Positions 1-10,572 of a stretch of 64,000 bases of DNA are shown piece after piece (positions within the stretch are counted from its first letter, which is position 1; each line of letters starts with the position of its first letter). A program made the position numbers and the translations under genes. The notes below the pieces were generated by a model. The model worked only from the letters and a program-made list of their open reading frames with translations, did not search any database and was not told the origin of the DNA. Source of the stretch: Ophiura sarsii (Eukaryota > Echinodermata > Ophiuroidea > Amphilepidida > Ophiuridae); the NCBI GenBank assembly GCA_035610835.1, contig CM069458.1, positions 36,388,718 through 36,452,717 of the forward strand, read 5' to 3'.

Positions 1-648
1 GTTTCAGTAATACATGTTGGCCAGCTATACATGTTTCATGAATCGACATCTTCCAAAACCATCTATCTTCAAACGGCCGGCCATGTGGGACATTTGGCCT
101 AAAATTGCTAAAATAGCTGGAAAATGGATTGTTTTTAAATTGTGGAGGGGATGTGTTTCCCTCTGTGGTGATTGACGCCCATGTTGGCAAGATTTGCCTC
201 AAAGAGTCAAAGACGGCTTGTTATTGTTATCTGTTCAAAAGGGAAGATGAAAAAACGTGGACAACCCCGTCAACTTTATCACTGGGATAATTATGATAAT
301 AAGTATTGCTATCTATAAAGATGTGTGCTTAATGATAAATCCCAGCTCTATTACATGTAGCCAACTGTATTGTGCAATAATTTGAATTTATCAAAGAAAA
401 AATAGCTCGTACAAATAAACATAGATTTTAAAATCTATGAACAAAACAAAACATTGAAACAGAAACATTGCATGCAATTGCTTTTATATTTAGTCGTTGA
501 AAGATTATAGAAATAGCCGACGGGGAAATACAAAACCTAACACGGTTCGGCTGATCTAAAATGTGCAAATTTGTAATTTCAAAAAATAGTGAAACATCTT
601 TGAAAGTTTGAACACTATTAATTTGTTATATGTTGTATAACCAACAAT
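1..648. other. Intergenic, nothing recognised
   Basis: AT-rich sequence with no convincing ORF, splice-bounded coding segment or repeat. Confidence 0.5.
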
Positions 649-742
649 CCAACCAACCAACCAACCAACCAACCAACCAACCAACCAACCAACCAACCAA
701 CCAACCAACCAACCAACCAACCAACCAACCAACCAACCAACC
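649..742. repeat. (CCAA)n microsatellite
   Basis: An almost perfect tetranucleotide tract of about 23 units. It is followed by (GAAT)n and (TTAA)n-like sequence. Confidence 0.97.
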
Positions 743-900
743 AGATATACAGATAGATAATGAATGAATGAATTAATTAATTAATTGATTAATTAATTAT
801 TAATTAATTAATTTAAAAAAAATTAAAAAACAAACAAAAAACAATAAATAAATAAATTAGTTAATTAAATGAATAAATTGATTTATTCATAAGTTCACTT
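743..900. repeat. AT-rich low-complexity tract
   Basis: Short runs of GAAT, TTAA and AAAT units, continuing the simple-sequence region to its left. Confidence 0.85.
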
Positions 901-1621
901 TAAAAATAGATTCTCGAAGCCCTCCCCACCATCATAAACTTAAACATAAAAAAGCCCCCATCGTTTTCCTGATGTTGCCTCCCAGACTTTGTAAATTTTC
1001 AATATACCTGCATAAAAGCAAAATTAACACCCGATCGGTATACCAAACTTGGTGAAATGTCTACCGATCAATATACCCCTTTTACAATAAACAGAAGGTA
1101 AGTAGAAAATTTGGGTTCTCAAAAGTGTATTTTAACCAGAATTGGTTCTCAAAAGTGTATTTTAAATATTTGAACTTCGGATATTGGAAATCCAGCGGTT
1201 ATTGAATATGTCAGGCCTTTTTGAGGGGGTGGGGCGATCAAAAACCTATTTAACCAACGGTACACCCTTCTATATACCATCAAGTAATTAAAGGGCATAA
1301 ATATACCAAAAACCTTTCTGATTTACACCCATCGATATACCAAATTTCTCGAAAAGGCACCCCAAAAGGCAGGCACATACGTATACCACTACATTGGACT
1401 ACTACATGTAGTCTATGATGATAAAGACTATTTTGTTATCTGTTATCTATATCAGCTTGATAACGGAATTTCTAGGGCTAGAAAAACTGGGAAAACCCCT
1501 ACTTGTTTACGGGGTTGTGATAGAAAGAAGTTATCATACATGTCATATAGCAATAAAAGATTAAGACAGATAACATGATTGGCTGTATTTACAAGGCTGA
1601 CTGTATTTAATATATCGAATA
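901..1621. other. Intergenic; one short direct repeat
   Basis: No gene seen. A 22-bp segment beginning GGTTCTCAAAAG occurs at 1114-1135 and again at 1144-1165, a local 30-bp tandem duplication. Confidence 0.5.
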
Positions 1622-1815
1622 TTTAAAGGGGCATATGAAGAGATGTGCTGCGCCCTCAATAAATGATAAAAACTGGGATTTGTATATCTTTACAATTGTA
1701 TTACATGTATGAACTTACACTTAATAAGGATGAAGAAAAAAATCAGCCCTCTTTAATTTTGTACAACAAAACGTAGATTCAAAAATGCTGGTTGAGCCGT
1801 AACCAGCATTTTACG
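1622..1815 (+). mobile_element. MITE family A, 5' half
   Basis: Begins TTAAAGGGGCAT and contains GCGCCCTCAAT, a conserved block around ATTGTATTACATGTATGAAC, and the small hairpin AATGCTGGTT/AACCAGCATT. The same order recurs at 24957-25419 and 28215-28580, so this is a dispersed family. The 3' half of the family is missing here. Confidence 0.8.
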
Positions 1816-2200
1816 TGCCAAAAATGTGATTTTCATGATTTTGGAGGTAAAAACATCAGAATTGTTGGCACTTTTTAGTCTTTATTAAAAAATAAAAAAT
1901 AATAATAAGATATTCAAAACAACAAGAAAACGCTTCCTTGGGAATTGTATTAGGATTATATAAAACTAGTATGACAACATTTGACAACATATATTTTGAG
2001 TCATCTTTGCAGAACCTAAAATGAGTCAAAAAACGTGTTTTTTATAATTTTCTCCAAAATTGTCAATTTCATGATCATGGTTGGATTCATTGAACCCTTT
2101 TCTGCAAACAAATGTATACTTTTATATAGATTAAATGAATAATGAAGAAGTTACGGCAGTTTTACGGAGGCTATGCTGAGGGTCCACACCCCTTAATGTA
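1816..2200. mobile_element. Fragment related to the gap-side hairpin element
   Basis: It contains GCCAAAAATGTGATTTT followed by GTTGGCACTTTTTAGTC, and ends with AAATGTATACTTTTAT and a reversed terminus that reads TTAAGGGGTGTGGACC. The same order of motifs forms the centre and right arm of the hairpin at 49481-50118. I read it as a diverged copy of that family joined to the family A fragment on its left. Confidence 0.6.
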
Positions 2201-2281
2201 TCGAATTATATTAAGCAAAATGAGATTGGTGTATACCCTGCACCTATTATTTATCAATCCTTTGTATTTTGTTCAATCGAT

Positions 2282-2313
2282 TCAAAGATTTTCTAGTACT
2301 AGAAAATCTTTGA
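2282..2313. repeat. Perfect 32-nt palindrome
   Basis: The two halves around TAGTACTA are exact reverse complements (16 bp each). The similarity continues through flanking AATCGAT/TCGATT with one base offset. No terminator or gene is attached to it. Confidence 0.9.
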
Positions 2314-2527
2314 TCGATTAAATAAAAAGTTTTATTCTTAATGAATGATCCAGGTATCAGTTTTTTCTTCATGTCATATTGTGGCGATTTTTAAATAACG
2401 ATAAAATATTTTACGACAAAATTGACTGAGGAAAAAAAAGAAGAGAGGATAACGGTTTAAAAATTAAAAAAACACTTTTTATCAACCTAGGTAATTTCGT
2501 AAAGATGTTGATAAACAAAATTGACCA

Positions 2528-2599
2528 CTCCCAGACGGGGAATTGAACCCCGGTCTCCCGCGTGACAGGCGGGGATACTCACCACTATACTATCTAGGA
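2528..2599 (-). tRNA. tRNA-Asp (GUC)
   Basis: A 72-nt cloverleaf on the minus strand. The acceptor stem TCCTAGA pairs fully with TCTGGGA (one G-U), the discriminator is G, the anticodon loop reads CTGTCAC (anticodon GTC), and the T arm contains GGTTCAATTCC (B box). T4 follows within about 15 nt as a Pol III terminator. It is isolated from the 5.8-10.3 kb cluster but identical in sequence to its intact members. Confidence 0.95.
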
Positions 2600-2696
2600 T
2601 TTGATGATTTCACATTGCGCAATTTGTACAATATATAACCTTCATATCGTGCAATAGCGCTAATATTATGAACTGCTTGTATCCCGCTAAAGGAGA

Positions 2697-2940
2697 TAAC
2701 ACTTTCCACGCGGTTAATACCAACATATTTTTCAGAAACCTTTCCCAACTTTCAAAGTCCATCTCAACTCAAGATTTACTGAACCAATACTTATACTAGG
2801 CATATTTGTACTTATTTCAATGCATTTCATATGGTGATTCCAAATATGGTAATGAAATTCAAAATGATTGACATTTTTGAAGCATTTTGTGAAATTTTGG
2901 AATGTCGTCTGCAGACGCCAGCCGCGTGGAAATTGTTTAA
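2697..2940. mobile_element. TTAA-type MITE (family C)
   Basis: The terminal repeats read AACACTTTCCACGCGG on the left and CCGCGTGGAAATTGTTTAA on the right. The interior matches 17156-17410, including CCAAATATGGT and GTCGTCTGCAGACGCC. The left TTAA has decayed to ATAA here. Confidence 0.8.
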
Positions 2941-3104
2941 CAAGTCCATATTAGGCTTTGCAGATTGCAGCACTCACACGACACACTCAGGGGCGGAAAT
3001 TTCTTGTTAGGTGTGGGGGGGATGATAAGTTTTGCCCCTAAAAAATAAAATGTAGCTGGTACCATCCAGGCGGTGCGCAGCACCGCACTCCGAGCTATGC
3101 TCGG

Positions 3105-3690
3105 ACAGGGGGAGTATGAGGGGGGATGTGCCCCCCTCAGAAGTAGAAAAAAAATTCAATTTTCAAACTCATTTGGTGCGATCTGGTGTATACTTTTGAC
3201 GAATATTGTATTGAAAAGCCATCGCTTCATTTTCAATAAATATTTTGTTTTTTATCAATGAACAAAAGAAAGTTGAGCATTTTTATACTGATATATTCTT
3301 GATTTTAGTATAGATGGTTTAAAAGCTCCAACAGGGGGGAGTCTGAGGGGGGATGTGCCCCCCTCAGAAGTAGAAAAAATTTCAATTTTCAAACTCATTT
3401 GGTGCGATCTGGTGTATACTTTTGACCAATATTGTATTGAAAAGCCATCGCTTCATTTTCAATAAATATTTTGTTTTTTATCAATGAACAAAAGAAGTTG
3501 AGCATTTTTTATACTGATATATTCTTGATTTTAGTATAGACGGTTTAAAAGCTCCAACAGGGGGCGTCTGAGGGTCAGGTGGGGGGATATGCCCCCTTGA
3601 GAAGTAGAAATTTTTTCAATTTTCAAACTCATTTCGTGCGATCTGGTATACTTTTGACCAATATTTTATTGAAAAGCAATTACTATATTT
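3105..3690. repeat. 226-bp tandem repeat inside the hAT element
   Basis: Three units start at about 3105, 3331 and 3556 (ACAGGGGG...), each holding the hairpin GGGGGGATGTGCCCCCCTC and then CAATTTTCAAACTCATTT. The third unit is truncated. Units one and two are nearly identical, so the expansion is recent compared with the decayed third copy. Confidence 0.92.
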
Positions 3691-3779
3691 CTGATCAATA
3701 TTGGCTTTTTAAATAGGCAGATAGGCCTATACCAGAAAGAAGTTAATTAGTTACCTCAAAAGATGGATTCTTAACCAAC

Positions 3780-4020
3780 GTACAATAAACTCCAAACGTT
3801 CTTATGTCCCTCCCTCCCTCTCTTTTTCCCTTTTTTTCCTCCTTTTTCCCCTTTTTTCTTTCTTTTTTTCCTTTCCCCCCCCCCCCCCCCCTTTTTTCCT
3901 TTTTTTTTTGGTAGATGTGAAAAATCAGGGGGGGATGATTACATTGACCATCCCCCCCAGGTCAAAAAGTGGGGGGGGGGGGGATAAATCTCCCCCATCC
4001 CCCCCCCCCCCCCCCCGGGA
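3780..4020. repeat. Pyrimidine tract and C/G homopolymers
   Basis: A CT-rich run (CCCTCCCTCTCTTT) leads into C and G homopolymers of 10-18 bases inside the right part of the hAT element. Confidence 0.85.
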
Positions 4021-4040
4021 TTTCCGCCCTTGGACACACT

Positions 4041-4342
4041 GATATGACGCGTGACGCTCAGTCCAACCCGAGTCCAACTATGTCACGAAGTAAATAGTCC
4101 TGCCCCAATTGAAATAATAAAGGTGAAGACAGGACTATCGCCGATTTGCTTATTTAAAAGGCGTGTAATCACAGTATCGATAATGTAAAACTTTTCTGAC
4201 ACACGGTTGATAAATAAGTTTTAGTCTAGTATAGAGTGAATTTAAAGGTCCGGGAACAAGTATCGATGCCAAACCTATCCATTTTATGAACAAACAATTT
4301 ACCTCCAACTTGTCATATGTTCTCTTTATATTTTCTTTTAAT
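4041..4342. other. Intergenic, nothing recognised
   Basis: Unique sequence between the hAT element and the minisatellite; no gene or repeat recognised. Confidence 0.5.
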
Positions 4343-5060
4343 AGGGAAATTAGTCAATATTCTTTTGTTGTACGTTCTCTTATATTCCGTTCAATAGGGA
4401 ATTTAGTCAATATTCTTTTGTTACATGTTTTCGTATTCAATAGGGAAATTAGTCAATATTATTTTGGTGAATGTTCTCTTATTTTGTTTTAAATAGGGAA
4501 ATTAGTCAATATTCTTTTGTTGTATGTTCTCTTATATTCCGTTCAAAAGGGAAATTAGTCAATATTATTTTGTTTTATGTTCTCTAATATTCCTTTCAAG
4601 GGAAATTAGTCAATATTCTTTTGTTACATGTTCTCGTATTCAATAGGGAAATTAGTCAATATTATTTTGGTGAATGTTCTCTTATTTTGTTTTAAATAGG
4701 GAAATTAGTCAATATTCTTTTGTTGTATGTTCTCTTATATTCCGTTCAAAAGGGAAATTAGTCAATATTATTTTGTTTTATGTTCTCTAATATTCCTTTC
4801 AAGGGAAATTAGTCAATATTCTTTTGTTACATGTTCTCGTATTCAATAGGGAAATTAGTCAATATTATTTTGGTGAATGTTCTCTAATATTCCTTTCAAG
4901 GGAATTTAGTCAATATTCTTTTGTTACATGTTCTCGTATTCAATAGGGAAATTAGTCAATATTATTTTGGTGAATGTTCTCTTATTTTGTTTTAAATAGG
5001 GAAATTAGTCAATATTCTTTTGTTGTATGTTCTCTTATATTCCGTTCAATAGGGAAATGT
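4343..5060. repeat. Minisatellite with 203-bp higher-order period
   Basis: The basic unit of about 46-54 bp has the core AGGGAAATTAGTCAATATT followed by a variable T-rich arm. Four variants (TTGTTACATG, TTGGTGAATG, TTGTTGTATG, TTGTTTTATG) recur in fixed order. The CTTTTGTTACATG variant starts at 4415, 4618, 4821 and 4918, so two higher-order units are exactly 203 bp and the last is shortened to 97 bp. An open frame in it is a repeat artefact. Confidence 0.93.
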
Positions 5061-5604
5061 AATTAATGAATTATCTTATTGGTCAAAAATGGTCTTAAGA
5101 TATTTAATTTTGATATTTAATTATATAACATTGATGTATAAGTTATGTTCGAATAAAAAAGAATACAAACAAATATTGAAAGCCAAATTATTTGGCAATT
5201 GACGATTAATTAGTCCCTGTCAACATTTATGATGAGCCTTGGTCAGAACTTAGACAATTCTTTTCAGAGCATGATTTATCAAAAACCGTGATTCCCCAAC
5301 TTAAAATGAAGACTCCTGAGGCAAAAAACTACTTAATTTTGCGATCTATTTAATTTTGCGAATATATTACAGGCTCAAAGTCGCAAACATAAATACCACA
5401 AATTTTGCAATTAATGCTTTATGATAAGTGGGTATGATTTTGACTTGATTCAATAAAGTAACCGCTTAACTGAACATGCAAACATTGTTTTTCAATCCAC
5501 AAAAATAACCAATTGCAAAAATAGCAATTTGGCCTGATTTGGCAATATGTTTCCAGATTCGGAAACATATTACAGATTGCCAGATTTGGACATTTGCCCT
5601 GACT
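5061..5604. other. Intergenic, nothing recognised
   Basis: AT-rich unique sequence; no gene or repeat recognised. Confidence 0.5.
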
Positions 5605-5826
5605 GGTAACGGATTGCCCTCCCTCATAGTCATCTTCTAAGGATATAGCCTATAGGCTACTGTAGTTATTTTGCCTTTTTGTATACATGTTGTATCTTAG
5701 AAATGTCAATAGGCCTAATATTTTGGAACAAATTGATTAGCATAAAGTTAAATGAAAACATTAAAACAAAGAAAATTAATAATTGTATGATTTTTTTCTA
5801 GGTGAACACAAGAAAAATACTAAGCA

Positions 5827-5907
5827 CTCCCAGACGGGGAATTGAACCCCGGTCTCCCGCGTGACAGGCGGGGATACTCACCACTACAAGTACTACACTA
5901 TCTAGGA
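5827..5907 (-). pseudogene. tRNA-Asp (GUC) with 9-nt D-arm insertion
   Basis: Identical to the intact tRNA-Asp genes except for nine extra bases (GTAGTACTT, minus strand) near the start of the D stem, giving 81 nt. The A box is split, so transcription and folding should fail. Anticodon and T arms are intact, with a TTTTT terminator downstream. Confidence 0.85.
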
Positions 5908-6519
5908 TTAGCTGGTTCTACCTTCGACCATTAATATTTTATGTCAAGTGCATAATATTATTATTATGCATATTATATGCGATGTTATGTGGAAGAGATA
6001 CTACCGTTGAACTGTTTGGATTTTCAACAAAGATGAGCACGGTCGTCGTCCATCACAGTTTGCAGAAATACAATGATTGAAACTGCGCCCTTATATTTAT
6101 AGGACACACATGTAGTGATAACTCCTTAGTGAACGCATGGTCAGCCTGCGCCGAAACAAAACCTTACAAAACTTAGGAGGCTATTATCATTACAATTTAT
6201 AACTTGCATCGAACACCATCAGTATCAATAGGCACATTTTCATGAACGGACAATTTGTTTCACGACTTTTCTATCTGTAACTTATTTTTGCCAAAGGAAC
6301 CATGTTCTACGGGAAAACGAACCTCTCAGGTTGGGTTGGTCAGTCTATTTCAGTCCGTCACTAGACCACCCATTTTTTAATGCAGACTCACGCTAACAGA
6401 CTCTTATTTTCTTCGATCTGTCTCCTTTTCTAGGTATCACCTCTCACCGAAAGCCCTCATCTCATAGCACTCGTTAGTAACTGTCATAAACACCGGGTAC
6501 CGTATATCACAGTAGCGTA

Positions 6520-6715
6520 GCCAGTGGGGGGGGGGGGGGGGGGGGGGCAGGGGGGCAGACTCCCCCCCCCCCCCCCGGACACCTAAAATGGGGACGGCGA
6601 AGCGGAAAAATGGGGACGAGAAGAAGGGGAGAAAAGAGAGAAAGAAGGGGGACGGAGAGGGAGAAAGAGAAGGGAAAGGGGAAGGAGAGGGGAAAGAGAA
6701 GAGAAAGGGGGACGA
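6520..6715. repeat. G homopolymer, C homopolymer and G/A-rich tract
   Basis: About 20 Gs, then about 16 Cs, then purine-only sequence made of GGGGA and GAGAAAG units on the plus strand. Open frames in all three phases here are low-complexity artefacts. Confidence 0.9.
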
Positions 6716-6949
6716 GAAATTGTGCATGTAGTACATTTACTGTGCGGGTTTTTTTTGACTGTGCGAAATTTTTTGACCTTTTGAAGAAAAACAATAATTG
6801 TATGATTTTTCTAGGTGAACGTAAGAAAAATATTTAGCACTCTAAAAAGTTTGAAGTCTCAAAAAGGGGGGACTAAAAAGTTTTCCCTACTCAAGAGGGG
6901 GGGGGTCAAAAAAGTTAGGCCAAATAGGTAGTCGTTAACGGTAAAAAAA

Positions 6950-7370
6950 CCAAATTGTCTGCGCTTCGCGCAAGAAAATACTGTAGTATTAACATTTCTA
7001 TAACAAATTATACAGATTTCCGCACGCTCCGCGCAAATCTTTGTAAAAACATTGTGCCGACAGCAGAATTTGTTATACAAAATGTGACTAACCAGTGTCC
7101 ACAATTTGATCGTCAACAAGGTTAAATACACATGATTTTGAACGCAGTTTACCAAACTTCTGCGCGCTTCGCGCGTCTTTGTGAAAACAACATGCAGACA
7201 GCAGGATTTGTTATACAAAAATGTGACTAACCAGTGTCCACAATTTTTACTTCAGAACTGTTACATTTTGTATAGCACCAAATTGACCAAATTTTTCGTG
7301 CTCCGCGCAAATATTTGTGAAAGTATTGTGTAGATAGAAGGACTTGTATACAAAGAGTAACTTTCTGGAA
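6950..7370. repeat. 140-bp tandem repeat with GCGCTTCGCGC motif
   Basis: About three units. GTGACTAACCAGTGTCCACA begins at 7083 and again 140 bp later, and GC-rich palindromic patches (CGCTTCGCGC or GCTCCGCGC) recur at about 7020, 7161 and 7300. The array lies between two G-rich blocks that share GGGGGGTCAAAAA, so it may be the interior of a transposon inserted into the tRNA block. Confidence 0.8.
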
Positions 7371-7554
7371 AAAAGAAACCGTTTTTAAAAAGGCTATAAC
7401 ACTATAAATACAAATCACCGAAAAATACAATTCGAAGGCTTGAAAGATATGTTTCAAGTGAATTTAAAATGTTGCAAATTGATTGCCAGCTATACACAGT
7501 TCTGACTGTAAGCATCATAGAACTTGAGTCAAATGTCTATCTACATATCTGACA

Positions 7555-7700
7555 GTAGGGGGGGGGGGTCAAAAAGGTTTTTCACCCTGTTAAAGGGGGG
7601 GGGGGGCAAGAAAAGTATGTCAATTTGTAAAGGGGGTCAAAAAAGTTTAGACACCGACACATTTTTTTTGGCCAACCCCCCCCCCCCCCCCCCCCACACC
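7555..7700. repeat. G/C homopolymer element
   Basis: Three G runs, each followed by TCAAAAA or CAAGAAAA, and a closing C run of about 22. It resembles 6860-6920, suggesting both are ends of one repeat family. Confidence 0.7.
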
Positions 7701-8406
7701 AAAGTATTTCTGAACACTCCCTTAGGAGCCTATTATTATACAATTTATAACTTGCATCGATTACAATCAGTATCAATAAGCACATTTTCGTGAACAGACA
7801 ATTTGTTTCACGACTTTTCTTTCTGTAACTTATTTTTGCCAAAGGAACCATGTTCTACGGGAAAACGAACCTCTCAGGTTGGGTTGGTCAGTCTATTTTA
7901 GTCCGTCACTAGAAGACCTACATTATATATATACTTTTTTTTACTGCAGACTTACACTAACCTCGACACTAACAGACTCTTATTTTCTTCGATCTGTCAC
8001 CGAAAACTCCTTTTCTAGGTATCACCTCTCACCGAAAGCCCTATCTCATAGCACTCGTTAGTAACTGTCATAAACACCGGGTATATCATAATGCTTTCTT
8101 TCTCATAAAGAACAACATCTGACTTATCCAGGAGTCTCCAAGACTTATAATCATAAAATGAATTTGACGTCTAGAAAGGTATTCGAATTGCCCTCCCATA
8201 TAGTCATTTTCTAAGGATATAAGATACAACATGTACAAAAAGGCCAAATAAGTACATGTACATGTTTGCTATAATTTCACATTGAAATGTCAATAGGCCA
8301 TATATTTTGGAACTAATTGATTAGCAGAAAGTTAAATGAAAATTAACAATAAAGAAAACAATAATTGTATGATTCTTCTAGGTAAACGCAAGAAAAATAA
8401 TTAGCA

Positions 8407-8478
8407 CTCCCAGACGGGGAATTGAACCCCGGTCTCCCGCGTGACAGGCGGGGATACTCACCACTATACTATCTAGGA
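8407..8478 (-). tRNA. tRNA-Asp (GUC)
   Basis: 72 nt, same sequence as the copy at 2528-2599. All four stems are intact, anticodon GTC, and TTTTT lies about 12 nt downstream on the minus strand. It is part of the duplicated block. Confidence 0.95.
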
Positions 8479-8689
8479 TTAGCTGGTTCTACGTTCGACA
8501 ATTAATATATTTTGTAAAGTGCATACTATTTATTTAATATAATTTATGTCACTCATATTATCATGATTATGTGGAATAGATACTATTATTGTACAGTTTG
8601 TTACTGCATCGAATACAATTAGTAGCAATATAAACAAATCATGAACAGACACATTTTTTCGACTTTTCTATATGTAACCTTTTTTTGCT

Positions 8690-8885
8690 TAAAGGTGTAC
8701 TAAGAGATGTTTAAGATTTTTGTTTTACAACTTTTACTTAATATTAAAGATAATCATTATAATTGGCTATTATTGTTGCTTCTACTCACAAAAAAGCAGC
8801 AAAACTTGATTAAAACAATGTTTACATAAGTTGAAATATCATCACTATTTATTGAAACTTATTTTTTAAAACGCCCTCTATGTAA
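8690..8885 (-). mobile_element. Partial MITE family A copy, inverted
   Basis: TATTGTTGCTTCTACTC and GCAAAACTTGATTAAAACA are the reverse complement of the 3' half of family A (compare 25220-25290). Starts near TTAAAGGTGTACTAAGAGA and ends near ACGCCCTCTATG. Confidence 0.7.
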
Positions 8886-9614
8886 TATCGTATGCAATTT
8901 GAATCGAAATGAAAAATAGCGTAACGCTGTTTACAATGAGCACGGAAGTCCATCACAGTTTGCGGTATTACCATGATTATACTGCGCACTTATATTTATA
9001 GGACACACAAAAGACAGTGATATAACTCCTTGGTGAACACATGGTCAATGCGCCTAAATAAAACCTCACACAACTTTAGGAGCCTAGTATTATACAATTT
9101 ATAACTTGCATCGATTACAATCAGTATCAATAAGCACATTTTCATGACCAGACAATTTGTTTCGACTTTTCTACCTGTCTTTTTTTCCCCAAAGGACCTC
9201 CGTCCAGTTACTTCGGGATAAAATAATGCTTTCTCTCTCAAGAAGAACAACATCTGACTTACCCAAAGAGTCTCCAAGTCTTATATATATAATCATAAAA
9301 TGCATTTGACGCCTAGAAAATTATTCCAATTGCAAGAAGTAGCCTAGTAACGGATTGCACTCCCTCATTTTCTAAGGATATAAGATACAAAAAGGCAAAA
9401 TACCTACATGTAGGCTAAATCTATTTATAATAATTACACATTGAAATGTCAATGTGGAACTTTTAATTGATAGGCCTAATATTTTGGAACAAAAAACAAC
9501 AACTTGATTAGCATAAAGTTAAATGAAAATAAACATTAGAACAAAGAGAAACAATAATTGTATGATTTTTCCAGTTGATCACTTTTTAAAAGAACACACG
9601 AAAAATATTAAGCA

Positions 9615-9655
9615 CTCCCAGACGGCGGGGATACTCACCACTATACTATCTAGGA
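9615..9655 (-). pseudogene. tRNA-Asp remnant with 31-nt internal deletion
   Basis: Both acceptor strands and the D arm remain, but the anticodon arm and most of the T arm are gone: GACGG is joined directly to CGGGGAT. The deletion ends share CGG/GGCGGGG, consistent with slippage between short repeats. It cannot encode a tRNA. Confidence 0.9.
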
Positions 9656-10212
9656 TTTGCTGGTTATACGTTGGCCCCATTAATACTTTCTATAAAGTGC
9701 ATACTATTATTATATATTATACATGTACATTAATATAATTTGAACTGTTTGACTTTTCACCAAAGATGAGCACGTCCATCATAGTTTGCGAAATTACCAT
9801 GATTACTGCGCCCTTATAGGACACACACGAGACAGTGATATAACTCCTTAGTGAACACATGATCAACCTGCGCCTAAATAAAACCTCACAAAACTTAGAA
9901 GCCTATTTTTAAACAATTTATAACTTGCATCGAATACAATGAGTATCAATATAAGCAGACAATTTGTTTCACGACTTTTCTATATCTGTAACTTTTTTTT
10001 TGACGAACTAAACAAATAAATTGGGTAAGTATTCTGTTGCACGTGAATATTTTTCTTCGCAATTCTAAAAAGAACCCGCGTAGAACAGGGTTTTTTTGTC
10101 GCCTAATTGATTAGCCAATTGAACTTAAAGTTAAATAAAAAATAAACAATAAAACAAGGAAAAACAATAATTGTATGATTTTTCTAGGTGAACGTAAGAA
10201 AAAGAATTCGCA

Positions 10213-10284
10213 CTCCCAGACGGGGAATTGAACCCCGGTCTCCCGCGTGACAGGCGGGGATACTCACCACTATACTATCTAGGA
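10213..10284 (-). tRNA. tRNA-Asp (GUC)
   Basis: 72 nt and identical to 8407-8478. It has full cloverleaf pairing, anticodon GTC, A and B boxes, and a TTTTT terminator on the minus strand about 11 nt after the 3' end. It is the last unit of the duplicated block. Confidence 0.95.
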
Positions 10285-10572
10285 TTTGCTGGTTAAACAT
10301 TCGGCCATTAATATTTTTTCTAAAGTGCATATTATTATTATGTGTGATATTATGCGGAAGTGACACTACCTTTGAACTGTTTGACTTTTCACCAAAGATA
10401 AGGACACGCAAGTGATCTCTGATCCCGGATTGGTGATACCGTGTCTCTTTATTCCAAGGTGATTGTACTGTAAAAATACACATATCGCTTGGTCAGCCTT
10501 TAGATCTATATCTGACTGCCCATGACTACCCCTAGACGTTGAATACTGGCCTTCATTATCTATGGGCTATGT

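Larger units (their letters stand above)
2988..4032. mobile_element. Non-autonomous hAT-type element with 8-bp target duplication
   Basis: The ends are CAGGGGCGGAAAT and ATTTCCGCCCTTG, inverted copies of each other. The flanks carry an identical 8-bp direct repeat GACACACT (2980-2987 and 4033-4040). An 8-bp duplication with CAGGG termini is the signature of the hAT superfamily. There is no transposase ORF. The interior is a 226-bp tandem repeat on the left and long G and C homopolymers on the right. Confidence 0.9.
5605..10300. repeat. Segmentally duplicated block around tRNA-Asp genes
   Basis: Two modules alternate. One leads into the tRNA 3' side (GGATTGCCCTCCCTCAT, TTTTGGAAC..TTGATTAGCA, ACAATAATTGTATGATTTT) at about 5605, 6785, 8190, 9345 and 10105. 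The other (ACTCCTTAGTGAAC, AATTTATAACTTGCATCG, GACAATTTGTTTCACGAC) lies at about 6097, 7715, 8590, 8995 and 9815. The flanks are duplicated far beyond the tRNA, which argues for segmental duplication rather than a tRNA-derived SINE. The unit near 6840 breaks exactly at the tRNA 3' end and has lost the gene. Confidence 0.85.

Noticed and set aside
6437..6837. Overlapping 75-99-codon frames on both strands
   Set aside because: Low-complexity G/A tract and homopolymers.
5605..10300. tRNA-derived SINE family as the explanation of repeated tRNA-Asp
   Set aside because: The tRNAs keep full cloverleaf and terminator, no poly-A tails or target duplications are seen, and the flanks on both sides are duplicated as well.
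10184..10483. 99-codon minus-strand frame containing VSIPACHAGDRGSIPR
   Set aside because: That peptide is a translation of the tRNA-Asp gene.
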